DNA of 64,000 bases. It comes from Desmonostoc geniculatum HA4340-LM1. Lineage in GTDB: Bacteria > Cyanobacteriota > Cyanobacteriia > Cyanobacteriales > Nostocaceae. Positions 1 through 8,662 of the stretch are shown piece after piece; position 1 is the first letter of the stretch; each line of letters starts with the position of its first letter. A program made the translations under genes and the position numbers. The notes beneath the pieces are model-generated. The model ran no database searches and was not told the DNA's origin. It was given only the letters and a program-made list of their open reading frames with translations. The stretch spans positions 62,001 to 126,000 of the forward strand of contig JAHHHB010000003.1 in the NCBI GenBank assembly GCA_019359545.1, written 5' to 3'.

Positions 1-1087
1 GACGTTCGCCACTCTGGAAGTGATAGTCTAGATAAAGCCCCTGTTCTTCATCCCAAAGACATTGGTCGATGCGATCGCGGCGGATCTCTGCACGTTCGCG
101 CCATTGTTGCACTAGTTCTTCGTTACCGAAAATCTCATTAATTTCCGCCAAATCTTGTTCCATTTGATACATTAAACTGTTCAGGCACACGGGAGCGTAA
201 TGGAGAATATCAGCACTGAAGGGGCCAAATCGGTTAGTGATATCAAAACCCGACTCACGCATGGTGCGATCGCCCTTGTAAAATAAGTTGGTCAGTTCAT
301 CATTTTCGCGATCGTAGTAAAGACTAACGTCATAATCCTCAACCTCAAAGGTTTGGTAGTACTCCTTAACGCGATCGTAGTGGCTTTTTCCCTGCTCATC
401 TCGCTCAGAAAACAAAACTTCTGGCGCAGGACCTTCCCCAAAAGCATAAAATCGGGATAAACCTGTTGCAGCATTCAGGTGGGGCGGTACTACCCAGTAA
501 TAGTAAAACTGCTCTAGCAGGGGTACTGTTGATTTGAGCCACTCTTCATCCTGGGTGTGCTGGAATAGCGCCAGAACCATCATACTCAGCACGGGCGGCT
601 GCGATCGCGACAGCATGTAAGTCCGGTTGGAATTGAGGATAGTACCGTAGTGTTGCACCTGGTATAATAATTGGTCTACCTGACTTTGGGCTAATTCCAA
701 TTCCCCATCGTGCAGAAGTCCCAATAATATAAAGTAGCTGTCCCAACCATACATTTCGTTAAAGCGACCACCGGGCACCACATAAGGCCCTGGCAGGTAT
801 AATAATCCATGTTCTTTAATTGCTTCAACTTCGCTCGGCAAAGTGCGAATTTCAATTCTTTGCATATCCTGACGGGATAGCGATCGCTTTAACACAGATT
901 GGACGTTTGGACAATCTTCCAAAGGTGAAATGTAGACAATCCACGGAGTTTCTGATTCGTGATCTAGCTTACTATCCTTGGCAGATTGTAATAAGTGTTC
1001 GTGCGATCGCGTTAACGTTTTCCACGTTTTTTTGATATGGGATTGCACAGCGTTAATCTGGGCGGTGGTGAGTGATGGAGTAGTCAT
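1..1087 (-). CDS. treH: alpha,alpha-trehalase (GH37), C-terminus beyond window
   Basis: This enzyme hydrolyses trehalose to two glucose molecules. About 362 residues are visible from an ATG at 1087; the reading frame runs off the left edge, so the C-terminus is missing from the window. Residues 105-117 carry the trehalase signature PGGRFNEMYGWDSY, and the following helix-rich sequence fits the (alpha/alpha)6 barrel of GH37. It lies downstream of treZ and treY on the same strand, the order known for the trehalose cluster of Nostoc sp. PCC 7120. It would tear down what TreY and TreZ make and so set the trehalose pool during drying or salt stress. I see no strong ribosome site before the ATG. 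Identification is firm; co-transcription with treY is inferred. Confidence 0.9.
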   Translation of the reverse strand, partial: MTTPSLTTAQINAVQSHIKKTWKTLTRSHEHLLQSAKDSKLDHESETPWIVYISPLEDCPNVQSVLKRSLSRQDMQRIEIRTLPSEVEAIKEHGLLYLPGPYVVPGGRFNEMYGWDSYFILLGLLHDGELELAQSQVDQLLYQVQHYGTILNSNRTYMLSRSQPPVLSMMVLALFQHTQDEEWLKSTVPLLEQFYYYWVVPPHLNAATGLSRFYAFGEGPAPEVLFSERDEQGKSHYDRVKEYYQTFEVEDYDVSLYYDRENDELTNLFYKGDRTMRESGFDITNRFGPFSADILHYAPVCLNSLMYQMEQDLAEINEIFGNEELVQQWRERAEIRRDRIDQCLWDEEQGLYLDYHFQSGER

Positions 1088-1111
1088 AATTTGGAGTCGG
1101 AATTATTTTTA

Positions 1112-1187
1112 AACGCAAAGGAACGCAAAGGAAATTGCAGAGGTACGCAGAATTTTATTTCTCTGCGCCTCTCTTGCCTCTGCGTGA
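1112..1187. repeat. dispersed intergenic repeat between treY and treH
   Basis: This short segment contains the words AACGCAAAGG (twice) and CTCTGCGCCTCTCTTGCC followed by TCTGCGTGAG. An inverted relative lies at 62146-62195, and a looser one near 17111-17150. It is noncoding and resembles the short intergenic repeats common in Nostocales genomes. Confidence 0.6.
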
Positions 1188-1198
1188 GATTTTATTTT

Positions 1199-3997
1199 TT
1201 ACTCAGCACTACTAACCAATAAAGCAACTGGAAAATGGGCGAGGGCAGATGCGATAGATAATGTTTCTTTGGTTTGTAAGGGTTGTTCAGTTAAAACATT
1301 TTTCCAGGATGAGGAAGTTCCAGGGGGTAATTGCAGGTGTGTATCTTGCCATACTGACTCGCCCAAGGGATCTTTTCCGGGCTGAACGAGGCGAGTGAAA
1401 AACCGGGGTGCGATGGCGATCGCTGTTTGATTTCCTAATTGTCGCCCAAAGGCAATAATATGATTGGCGTGAGTTCCGTGAATTTCTAAGGGCTGATAAT
1501 CTCCGTCTTGGAATAATGAGAGATAATCTTTTCTGGCTTTGAGTAATTGCGCCGTTAAAAACAATTTAATTCTACCGTCGTTTTTGTGATTGAGCAACTC
1601 TTGAATTAATCCCAAAATATCAGTTTTGATTTGCTCTTTAATGGTGCTTAAATAACTGCGTCGCTGTTCAAAATCTACGGGACGGCGGTTATCTGGATCG
1701 ACTAAACTTAATTCCCAAAGTTCCGTTCCTTGATAAAAATCAGGTACGCCGGGTGCGGTAGCTTTCAGTAGAGTTTGGGAAAGGGAATTGAATATTCCAT
1801 AATAGGCAATTCGCTGTTGAAGGGGATGAAAAGCTTCGAGAAATTGCCCGGAAATTGCAGGATTGAGGACTTTTTCTACAAAGGAAGTACAAGCTTCTTC
1901 GTATTCGCTATCAGGCCGTAACCATGCAGTATGGACTTTCGCTTCTCGAATTGCTTTAATCATATATTCCTTCACCCGTTCGACGAAAGATTCGTGTTCT
2001 GTTTCGGCAAAGGGGAATGCACCGACTAATGTTTGATAGAGAAAATACTCATCATTGCGATCGGGCATGGCAAATCCTTGGCGAATGCTGCGATGTCCTT
2101 GATTATAATGACTCCAAATGTTGACTTGTTCTTCCCATTCTTCCGGCAATTCCGATAACACATTTAACCTTGCTCGCACATCTTCGCCGCGTTTGGTGTC
2201 GTGGGTGGCTGTGGTGTTCATGGTGTGAGGCCATGTTGTTTGGTGCTTTTGGTTAAAACTGTGAAAGTCAGCTACAGAAATGCCAAAATGACTCGGATTT
2301 CCTCCCACTTCATTGAGTGATAACAAACGATTGTAAACATATAATGTTGTGTCTTCCACACCTTTGGCCATCAATGGACCACTGTATTGCTGCATCCGCA
2401 AGACGAAATATATCCACTGTTCGCGTTCTGTTTGAGAAAGAGAATTATCAAATTCCAGCAGCATCAACTTTTCAATAAAATTTAATTCATGCTGCAACAA
2501 AGGTACTTGTTCTTTGGCTTGATTAATTACCTCTTGAATAGTGAGTTTATCGCTTTCTCCAATTCCATCGGGAGTAATATAAGTGCGGTAAATGGGGAAC
2601 ACTGTCAAAACTTCTGCGATCGCTCTTTTGAGTCCATTCACAGTAAAATCATTGCCGTAGCGATATTTGCTGGAAATGTTCTTTAACAAAAGAGCTAAAT
2701 TATCTATGTCACCTGCTAAGTTCTTTTCTAAGATTAGCTGCTTTTTCTCCTTTACCAGCGATGCATAATCTACTCTCGTACTGATAAATGCATGGTAAAT
2801 TTTATCAAACCACAATTCTGCTTCTTTATCGCAGAATACGCCATTGATATAATTCAAAAAATCGTATCCTGACGTACCTTCAATCTGCCAATTTTCTGGT
2901 AAATCTTCCGTCAGTTCCAATATCTTCTCAACGGTGATATAAACATCTCCGGTTTTTTCTCTCAGTCTTTCTAGATATTGGATTGGGTTATAAAGTCCAT
3001 CAATATGGTCAATCCGTAAACCTGTAAATTTACCTTCTGCAACTAACTTCTCAATGAACCCATGAGTATTATTAAAAACCCGCAGTTCTTCAATTTTTAC
3101 AGAAATTAATTCATTGACAGTAAAAAATCGGCGATAGTTCATTTCTTCCGCCCCGACCTTCCAGAAGGCGAGACGATAAAATTGGTCGTTGAGTAAATCA
3201 TCTAGGGGATTAAAGCTTTCGGAATTGCCAGGTTCTCCATTAAAAGTTTTGAGGTTTTCGTGAATGAACTCGCGGATTAAATCATTTGTGGTGTAGATTT
3301 CCCAAACTAATCCTTTGATAAATGCAATTTGGTCTTGTCGCTGTTTACCTGCAACTTCTGAAGGCACGCTTTTGAGAATATACAGAATCCCCAATAGCTT
3401 AATAAAATCGGGATGATTGCGCCCCAATGTCCGCGTCAGTTTGCCGAGATTATAAGTAAGAAACTTTGTGTATGACTCTAACCGCAACGGCAACTTCAAA
3501 CTGTAATAATTAACAGTTAAACCGTTTTGTTCATATTGCAGTTGAATGTGTCCATTTTCCAGGGATACACCATAGAAATCTCCCAGGAGAGGAGCGAGAA
3601 TTCGTTCTTGGCGATCGCCAAATGGCACATTCCAAGAAAGGTCGAAGTAATCAGTATAGCTGGAATCTGGCCCGTGTTCCAGGATATCCATTAAATACTC
3701 ATTTTCGCTGCTATAAGCCATGTGGTTGGGCACAATATCTTGTAACCAACCCATTCCCAGAGATTGTATTTCACTGATTAATCCATCAAAGGACTCATTA
3801 GTTCCCAGTTCCGGGTTGAGTTGAGTGGGATCTACTATATCGTAGCCATGCGTGCTACCAGACCGCGCCTTAAAAATCGGCGAAGCATATAAATCGGAAA
3901 TGCCTAAATCTGCCAGATAAGTGGCGATCGCTTTTGCATTTTCAAAGCCAAACTGAGGGGTAAACTGAATTCGATAAGTTGCTCTTGGAATTCGCAT
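1199..3997 (-). CDS. treY: maltooligosyltrehalose synthase (GH13)
   Basis: TreY rearranges the reducing-end alpha-1,4 bond of a maltooligosaccharide to alpha-1,1, giving maltooligosyltrehalose for TreZ. The 932-residue protein is slightly long for the family but intact. It starts MRIPRATYRIQFTPQFGF, typical of TreY, followed by the GH13 barrel. Visible catalytic stretches are GLRIDHIDGLYNP (nucleophile Asp), VEKILE (acid/base Glu) and THDTKRGEDVRARL (transition-state Asp and substrate contacts). It lies 192 bases downstream of treZ and about 110 bases upstream of treH, all on the minus strand. Substrates are glycogen-derived maltodextrins, which links it to glgX and malQ elsewhere in the window. 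No truncation or frameshift was seen. Confidence 0.95.
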   Translation of the reverse strand: MRIPRATYRIQFTPQFGFENAKAIATYLADLGISDLYASPIFKARSGSTHGYDIVDPTQLNPELGTNESFDGLISEIQSLGMGWLQDIVPNHMAYSSENEYLMDILEHGPDSSYTDYFDLSWNVPFGDRQERILAPLLGDFYGVSLENGHIQLQYEQNGLTVNYYSLKLPLRLESYTKFLTYNLGKLTRTLGRNHPDFIKLLGILYILKSVPSEVAGKQRQDQIAFIKGLVWEIYTTNDLIREFIHENLKTFNGEPGNSESFNPLDDLLNDQFYRLAFWKVGAEEMNYRRFFTVNELISVKIEELRVFNNTHGFIEKLVAEGKFTGLRIDHIDGLYNPIQYLERLREKTGDVYITVEKILELTEDLPENWQIEGTSGYDFLNYINGVFCDKEAELWFDKIYHAFISTRVDYASLVKEKKQLILEKNLAGDIDNLALLLKNISSKYRYGNDFTVNGLKRAIAEVLTVFPIYRTYITPDGIGESDKLTIQEVINQAKEQVPLLQHELNFIEKLMLLEFDNSLSQTEREQWIYFVLRMQQYSGPLMAKGVEDTTLYVYNRLLSLNEVGGNPSHFGISVADFHSFNQKHQTTWPHTMNTTATHDTKRGEDVRARLNVLSELPEEWEEQVNIWSHYNQGHRSIRQGFAMPDRNDEYFLYQTLVGAFPFAETEHESFVERVKEYMIKAIREAKVHTAWLRPDSEYEEACTSFVEKVLNPAISGQFLEAFHPLQQRIAYYGIFNSLSQTLLKATAPGVPDFYQGTELWELSLVDPDNRRPVDFEQRRSYLSTIKEQIKTDILGLIQELLNHKNDGRIKLFLTAQLLKARKDYLSLFQDGDYQPLEIHGTHANHIIAFGRQLGNQTAIAIAPRFFTRLVQPGKDPLGESVWQDTHLQLPPGTSSSWKNVLTEQPLQTKETLSIASALAHFPVALLVSSAE

Positions 3998-4009
3998 ATT
4001 TGTTTCTCG

Positions 4010-4058
4010 TGGGGAGTGGGGGGTCGGGAATGGGGAGTGGGGAATGGGGAGTGGGGAC
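4010..4058. repeat. short tandem repeat (GGGGAGT/GGGGAAT heptamers)
   Basis: Degenerate tandem heptamers of GGGGAGT and GGGAATG lie in the treZ-treY spacer. The opposite-strand form recurs at 4160-4198 and overlaps the treZ stop. This is the short tandemly repeated repetitive (STRR) class known in heterocystous cyanobacteria. Confidence 0.7.
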
Positions 4059-4159
4059 GCAAAGAGATGAGGGAGATGAGGGAGTTTAAGTCTTTTTACT
4101 CGAACGTTGCGGCTTTTTACTCGAACGTTAAACTTTTAAAGCTGAAACTTTAAGTTCTC

Positions 4160-4198
4160 ACTCTCCCCCCACTCCCTACTCCCCATTCCCTACTCCCC
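4160..4198. repeat. short tandem repeat, inverted relative of 4010-4058
   Basis: Heptamers of CTCCCCA/CTCCCTA type, complementary to the array at 4010-4058. The two arrays could pair in a transcript. The array overlaps the last codons and stop of treZ (4190), so the TreZ C-terminus ends inside a repeat. Confidence 0.65.
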
Positions 4199-6037
4199 TT
4201 CATACAGTACTAAACTAATGGGTTGCAATTTCACTTCTTCTCCCGCAGAGAGATATTCGGGAGTTTGAGAACCAGATCCAGCCCATGAGGTATCTGCTGA
4301 ATCTAATAGTTTGTGAGCATTGTCTTGAATTGGTAAAGTTACTGTTACTGGAGACGAGTTGAAATTCAATACAAATATTAGTTCGCTTGTTTCACACCAA
4401 CGACGGACGATAACTAATTGCTTGTCTTCATCGCTAGTGGCTTGAATGAAATTGCGGTCTTGGTTAAGAAGTGCTGGATGGGTTTTGCGTAAATTAATTA
4501 ATTGGCAATACCAATCCCACAAAATTTTGTGGTTACCTTCGTTGTGTAATTCCCAGTTAAGTTTACAGCTTAAGAAAGTTTCCGCAGATTCTGGATCTGG
4601 GGGATCGTCTGCATAGTGAAATGGTTCAAATTCTTCTTGGCGTCCGGCTCGAACTGCTTGAATTAAATCTGGGTCTGAGTGACTAACAAAATACATAAAA
4701 GGTGCGGTTTCGCCGTATTCTTCTCCCATGAATAATAACGGCAAATAAGGTGACAGCAACACAGCACCAGCGGCTAATTTTAATCCTTCAAAAGAGATGC
4801 GATCGGTGAGGCGTTCTCCTTTCATTTGGTTGCCGATTTGATCGTGATTTTGGATGCAGACTAAAAATTGTGATAAAGGGCGATCGCGGCAAGATACGCC
4901 ATGAAATCGTCTGCGATCGGGGGAGTATTTCCAATCATAAACAAAAGTGTCTTCATAAGCTTTTGCTAAATCGGCAAACTTCCCAAAATCCTGATAATAT
5001 CCTTGGCGATCGCCTGTTAAAAGTGTATGCAATGCATGGTGAAAATCATCAGCCCACTGAGCATCGAGTCCATAGCCACCTAATTCTACCGGACGAATTA
5101 TTTGCGGATTATTTAAATCACTTTCGGCTATTAAATGGCGTTTCCATCTTTGCCCTTTTTGTGAAAAATGATGAACTGCTTCCGCTAATTCCCACAAAAA
5201 ATGCTTCGCTCCCAAGTCATAAATTGCTTGAATTGCATCTAACCGCAATGCATCAATGTGAAATTCGCCCAACCAATAAAGCGCATTTTGGATAAAATAA
5301 TTTCGCACGCCCTGACTGTGGGCATCATCGAAATTCATCGCATTACCCCAGGGCGTTTTGTAGGTTTCGGTAAAGTAGGGCGCGAACTGACTCATATAAT
5401 TACCTTCTGGCCCAAAGTGGTTGTACACCACATCCAGCACAACAGCAATGCCGTTTTCGTGACAAGCATTCACCAGTTCTTTCAAGTCGACTGGAGTACC
5501 GTAGGAATTTTGTACAGCATAAGGATAAACACCGTCATAGCCCCAGTTACGATATGCCAAAGAAGCCTCAATATGGGTATCTCCAGGAAACTGGGAAATG
5601 GGCATAATTTCAATAGCATTAATTCCCAATTCTCGTAGTTGGGGTAAGCGGGGAATAATGGCGGTGAAAGTGCCTTCAGGGGTGAATGTCCCGACATGAA
5701 GTTCATAGAAAATCATTGACTCCACAGGAATTCCAGCCCATGCTTCATCAGTCCAGTTAAAATGGCGATCGACAATTTGAGAAGGACCATGTACGCCTTC
5801 AGGTTGATACTGCGAAGCCGGGTCAGGAAAAGCGTTTTCCTCATTCAGCACATACCGATAAAGCGTACCTGGATACACATCATTCACCTTCGTTTGCCAG
5901 TATCCCTCTGCTTGAGGTTTGAGCGCAATTACCTGCGCTTGGGGCGTCAAAATTTGCACAGCAACGCTATCCAACGTTGGAGACCAAACTGTAAATTCAC
6001 ACTCTCCGTTACCCAAATAATTAGCACCAATTCTCAC
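4190..6037 (-). CDS. treZ: malto-oligosyltrehalose trehalohydrolase (GH13)
   Basis: TreZ cuts the alpha-1,4 bond next to the trehalose end made by TreY and releases free trehalose. The 615-residue protein has an N-terminal beta domain (starts MRIGANYLGNGECEFTVWSP) and a GH13 barrel with EIMPISQFPG, the nucleophile region IDALRLDAIQAI, the acid/base region AESDLNNP and the NHDQIGN stretch with the third carboxylate. FMGEEYGE follows, as in other TreZ proteins. It is the first gene of the treZ-treY-treH set. The stop codon lies within a heptamer repeat, so the final residues may be variable between strains. Function is assigned from well-known family motifs. Confidence 0.95.
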   Translation of the reverse strand: MRIGANYLGNGECEFTVWSPTLDSVAVQILTPQAQVIALKPQAEGYWQTKVNDVYPGTLYRYVLNEENAFPDPASQYQPEGVHGPSQIVDRHFNWTDEAWAGIPVESMIFYELHVGTFTPEGTFTAIIPRLPQLRELGINAIEIMPISQFPGDTHIEASLAYRNWGYDGVYPYAVQNSYGTPVDLKELVNACHENGIAVVLDVVYNHFGPEGNYMSQFAPYFTETYKTPWGNAMNFDDAHSQGVRNYFIQNALYWLGEFHIDALRLDAIQAIYDLGAKHFLWELAEAVHHFSQKGQRWKRHLIAESDLNNPQIIRPVELGGYGLDAQWADDFHHALHTLLTGDRQGYYQDFGKFADLAKAYEDTFVYDWKYSPDRRRFHGVSCRDRPLSQFLVCIQNHDQIGNQMKGERLTDRISFEGLKLAAGAVLLSPYLPLLFMGEEYGETAPFMYFVSHSDPDLIQAVRAGRQEEFEPFHYADDPPDPESAETFLSCKLNWELHNEGNHKILWDWYCQLINLRKTHPALLNQDRNFIQATSDEDKQLVIVRRWCETSELIFVLNFNSSPVTVTLPIQDNAHKLLDSADTSWAGSGSQTPEYLSAGEEVKLQPISLVLYEGE

Positions 6038-6244
6038 GCAGATTTTCCCCTTGAATAATATTTTGTACTGTATTTTGGCGTGAAACTAATTTTATGTTGT
6101 TGCAGGATATTTACAAACACGCCAAATAGGATCATGGTTGTTCTACCAGGCTTTTTACTAGTACCTGGAGGGGGATTTTTTAGTAGAATAAATTCTATCT
6201 AATGATTAATTTGCTAGAGAGTAGGGTAGGACAGCTGTTCTAAC

Positions 6245-6649
6245 CTACAGCTTGCAGTTGCCATCCACGCAGTAGGAAGATTGATAGGTATTAGAACGCT
6301 TCCCAAAGAGTGCGTAGCGGTTATCGCGGATTTGTTCGTAAAAGCGATCGCCAGCCCACTTCATCCCCGGTAACGCCCGATAAGCGTCTACAAATATACT
6401 TCCTACTGGTAATAATCGCCCAATTTCTTCTGCTGCATTACTACCTTGCCAACGTCTTTGAGGCTCATTACCATCAATTAAAATCATTCCCTGTTCGCAA
6501 TCTTGGGCTGTAATTCCCCACTCTAAAAGTCTCTGTTCATCTTGCATGGGAGTGTATTGAAACACCTTTCCCTTGTCTAAGTTTTCTAGTAATTGTACTA
6601 AAGTAACGCAGAGATTACAATTCCCGTCGTAGATTACGTAGTAAGTCAT
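6245..6649 (-). CDS. DCC-family (DUF393) thiol-disulfide oxidoreductase-like protein
   Basis: A small cytoplasmic protein of 134 residues. The N-terminus MTYYVIYDGNCNLC holds the family hallmark DxxCxxC (D8, C11, C14), a thioredoxin-fold active-site-like arrangement. The length is normal for DUF393. Proteins of this family are predicted thiol oxidoreductases, but no substrate is established. It stands alone: treZ starts about 600 bases further along the minus strand direction and a palindromic repeat lies upstream. The C-terminus ends VDGNCKL with one more cysteine. Family assignment is good; function is open. Confidence 0.85.
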   Translation of the reverse strand: MTYYVIYDGNCNLCVTLVQLLENLDKGKVFQYTPMQDEQRLLEWGITAQDCEQGMILIDGNEPQRRWQGSNAAEEIGRLLPVGSIFVDAYRALPGMKWAGDRFYEQIRDNRYALFGKRSNTYQSSYCVDGNCKL

Positions 6650-6710
6650 GGAAATAAAAGTCTGTTTGCAATGATGTCTTTAAACTAACATCTTTATACT
6701 ATAGGACTAG

Positions 6711-6841
6711 TATTTGATTTTTGAAAAGATACGTAGGGTGCGTTATCGGCGAGAGTACGGCACCATTCTTAAGGCTTTGGTGCGTTACGGCTTACGCCTA
6801 ACACACCCTACAAATACTTAGATTTTTTCAGAAATCAAATA
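6711..6841. repeat. long imperfect palindrome (MITE-like) with GTAGGGTGCGTTA ends
   Basis: Nested inverted repeats are visible. TATTTGATTTTTGAAAA at 6711-6727 pairs with its near-complement at 6825-6841, and GTAGGGTGCGTTA at 6733-6745 pairs with TAACACACCCTAC at 6799-6811 (12 of 13). The GTAGGGTGCGTTA/TAACACACCCTAC pair is a frequent cyanobacterial intergenic element. The right end abuts a transposase remnant, so a mobile-element origin is plausible. Confidence 0.7.
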
Positions 6842-7053
6842 TGATTCCTATAGATGGAGCGGATGGCGATCGCTTCTACAGCCCAACTAACTGTTAGTAG
6901 CTTGGGTAGTTTGGGAGATTTAGCTTTTAAAATCCGAAGCTCAAGGGGATTAAGAATCTCAATAGCAGGGGCGGAAGGCTGGGTGCGGTGTAGATAAGTT
7001 AACTGCAAAAGCTCAACAGCAATCACGCTCAAAAAACCAATTAAGGTCTTCAT
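6835..7053 (-). pseudogene. IS4-type transposase remnant (C-terminal part)
   Basis: The 72-residue reading frame includes LLQLTYLHRTQPSAPAIEIL, LNPLELRILKAKSPKLPKLL and TVSWAVEAIAI. As I recall it, this is the C-terminal region of Tn5/IS4-type transposases common in cyanobacteria. The DDE catalytic region is absent and the usual downstream tail is missing because the frame ends at the palindrome. It cannot encode a working transposase. The family call rests on pattern memory and should be confirmed by a protein search. Confidence 0.6.
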
Positions 7054-7080
7054 ACCTTTGCGATCGCCATACAGTTGGGG

Positions 7081-7251
7081 CTAATTTTGTGGAGACTCAT
7101 TCAGTTGCTGCTGAAGTTGTTGAACTTCCTCAATCGATAAGCCTGTTCCACGCGCAACGGCTTCGACTGATAAGCCATCTCGTAGAAAGTTGAGTGCGAT
7201 CGCCCGTGTCTTTAATACTTCAAAATCTTCGACTACTAAAGTAGCTAGTCG
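7081..7251 (-). pseudogene. C-terminal fragment of an Rpn/PD-(D/E)XK transposase-nuclease family protein
   Basis: Reading the minus strand up to the stop at 7081-7083 gives RAIALNFLRDGLSVEAVARG and then TGLSIEEVQQLQQQLNES. This is the typical helical tail of the Rpn (recombination-promoting nuclease/putative transposase) family so common in cyanobacteria. The nuclease domain that should precede it is absent, and upstream sequence does not continue the frame as a gene. It is best read as a decayed fragment lying next to the IS4 remnant. Confidence 0.6.
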
Positions 7252-7470
7252 TAGAAAATCAAATTCCTTTTATGCTCTTGGACGGGCAGTTACGTTGGTC
7301 AGCAGCAAAGTTATTAGGATGGGAGACTATTCGGGCATTAATCGTACCTCAGCCACAGGATTTAGACCAATCATCGTTGCAGAAATTAAAGGAAATTGGT
7401 AAGTTAATCGGATAAGTTTTTGAAAGTATTAGGCATCCGGCTAGCCGACGACAGTATCTCTCGGAATCAT

Positions 7471-8646
7471 TCATAAAAAACTAGTAACCTGACGCAGATC
7501 GAGGATAATTTGAACAGCACCAACCACAGCTATAAGCCCAATCAACTCCATAGCTGACAAACCCGCGCCAGCTACAGCGAGAATCAGAATAACAGCTGCT
7601 GCCGCAAAGCGATACCCCGCCCGAACTTTGCAGCGTAGTCTGGTGTCAGTGCTCACACCTGTAAGATAGATGATTCCAAGGGTAAAGAAGCACAGCGCCA
7701 AGCTAGCGCAAATAAGCCAGCGTTCAGCAGACGCCAGTACCAGACCTGTATCACTTGCTAGGGCGTGCTCCACCCCAACTCCGGTAGCGGCAATACCAAT
7801 CACCAAAGGTAAGTGCATATAGACCCAAGTTTGATAAGCTCTTATGTGGCGGCAAGCACGAGCAGCCTGGATTGCTGAACCACCAAGGTTGTCAAAATAC
7901 AGCCACCACAAACTAAAAGCAATACTTAAGCCAAATACCGCAGTATATGCTGATGAGAAACTCCACTCCTGTTGTGCGACTCCATTAACTACCGCTAAGA
8001 CCGTCTCACCTAGCACAATTAAGGTAAATAAGCCAAAACGCTCAGGCAAGTGTGAAGCGTGGGGAGCCAGTTCCACATGGACAGACTTTCCTGCTGTCAA
8101 TACTATTCCAAATTCTAATGTCAGCGCTAAAATCCAAAACCCAAATCGCAGTGGTATTGGTACAAATACCGATGCCAGCCAAAGTAAAGCCCCTAGTCCA
8201 GAACTACTGGCGATTCGGGTTGTTAGTGGTCGTGCTGTAACTATATGCCTTCCAGCACGTAAGAACTCGATAACAAGCAACATTCGAACAATAGTGTAAG
8301 AAAGGGCAAAACCAACTGAACTTTTACCCAACCCATCGTGTACGTTCACTGCTAGTGCTGCCACTGCAAGCATTTGTAAGGCGGTCAGGAGTCGGTGTCC
8401 CAAATCATCAGTATCAAAGAGATTGGCGTAAAACGTAGCGCCAATCCAAGACCACCAAATTGGCACAAAGAGCAGCAGAAAACTAAGGAAGCCTGATAGT
8501 GAAACATCTCGATTGAGATTGTGAGCAAGCTCCGAAATCGCAACCACAAAAAATAAATCGAAAAAGAGTTCCAACCACGTTGCGTGCCGTTCTTCTTCTT
8601 TACCTTCGCTAATACGTAACTCAGGAGATTTTAACCATTTATTCAT
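7471..8646 (-). CDS. low-temperature-requirement A (LtrA) family membrane protein
   Basis: A polytopic inner-membrane protein of about 391 residues. The N-terminus carries EEERHATWLELFFDLFFVVA, the signature of the LtrA family, followed by roughly ten hydrophobic segments. The ATG at 8646 is preferred over a GTG at 8655 because AAGG sits about ten bases before the ATG and only one base before the GTG. LtrA was named in Listeria for growth in the cold; its molecular function is unknown. Here it is the last gene of a tight operon, starting 16 bases after the kinase stop, so the two-component pair upstream may control or sense something connected with it. The family call is firm; the role is not known. 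Confidence 0.85.
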   Translation of the reverse strand: MNKWLKSPELRISEGKEEERHATWLELFFDLFFVVAISELAHNLNRDVSLSGFLSFLLLFVPIWWSWIGATFYANLFDTDDLGHRLLTALQMLAVAALAVNVHDGLGKSSVGFALSYTIVRMLLVIEFLRAGRHIVTARPLTTRIASSSGLGALLWLASVFVPIPLRFGFWILALTLEFGIVLTAGKSVHVELAPHASHLPERFGLFTLIVLGETVLAVVNGVAQQEWSFSSAYTAVFGLSIAFSLWWLYFDNLGGSAIQAARACRHIRAYQTWVYMHLPLVIGIAATGVGVEHALASDTGLVLASAERWLICASLALCFFTLGIIYLTGVSTDTRLRCKVRAGYRFAAAAVILILAVAGAGLSAMELIGLIAVVGAVQIILDLRQVTSFL

Positions 8647-8662
8647 GCTACACACGCCTTAA

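Noticed and set aside
4870-5638. Plus-strand frames inside treZ, and similar long frames opposite the WD40 genes
   Set aside because: They lie antisense to well-identified genes; their length reflects the codon pattern and repeats of the real genes.
7272-7415. Plus-strand 47-codon frame starting MLLDGQLRWSAAKLLGWETI
   Set aside because: It looks somewhat protein-like but has no ribosome site, no recognised family and lies between transposon remnants. It may be part of a lost gene, and I cannot support it as a feature.
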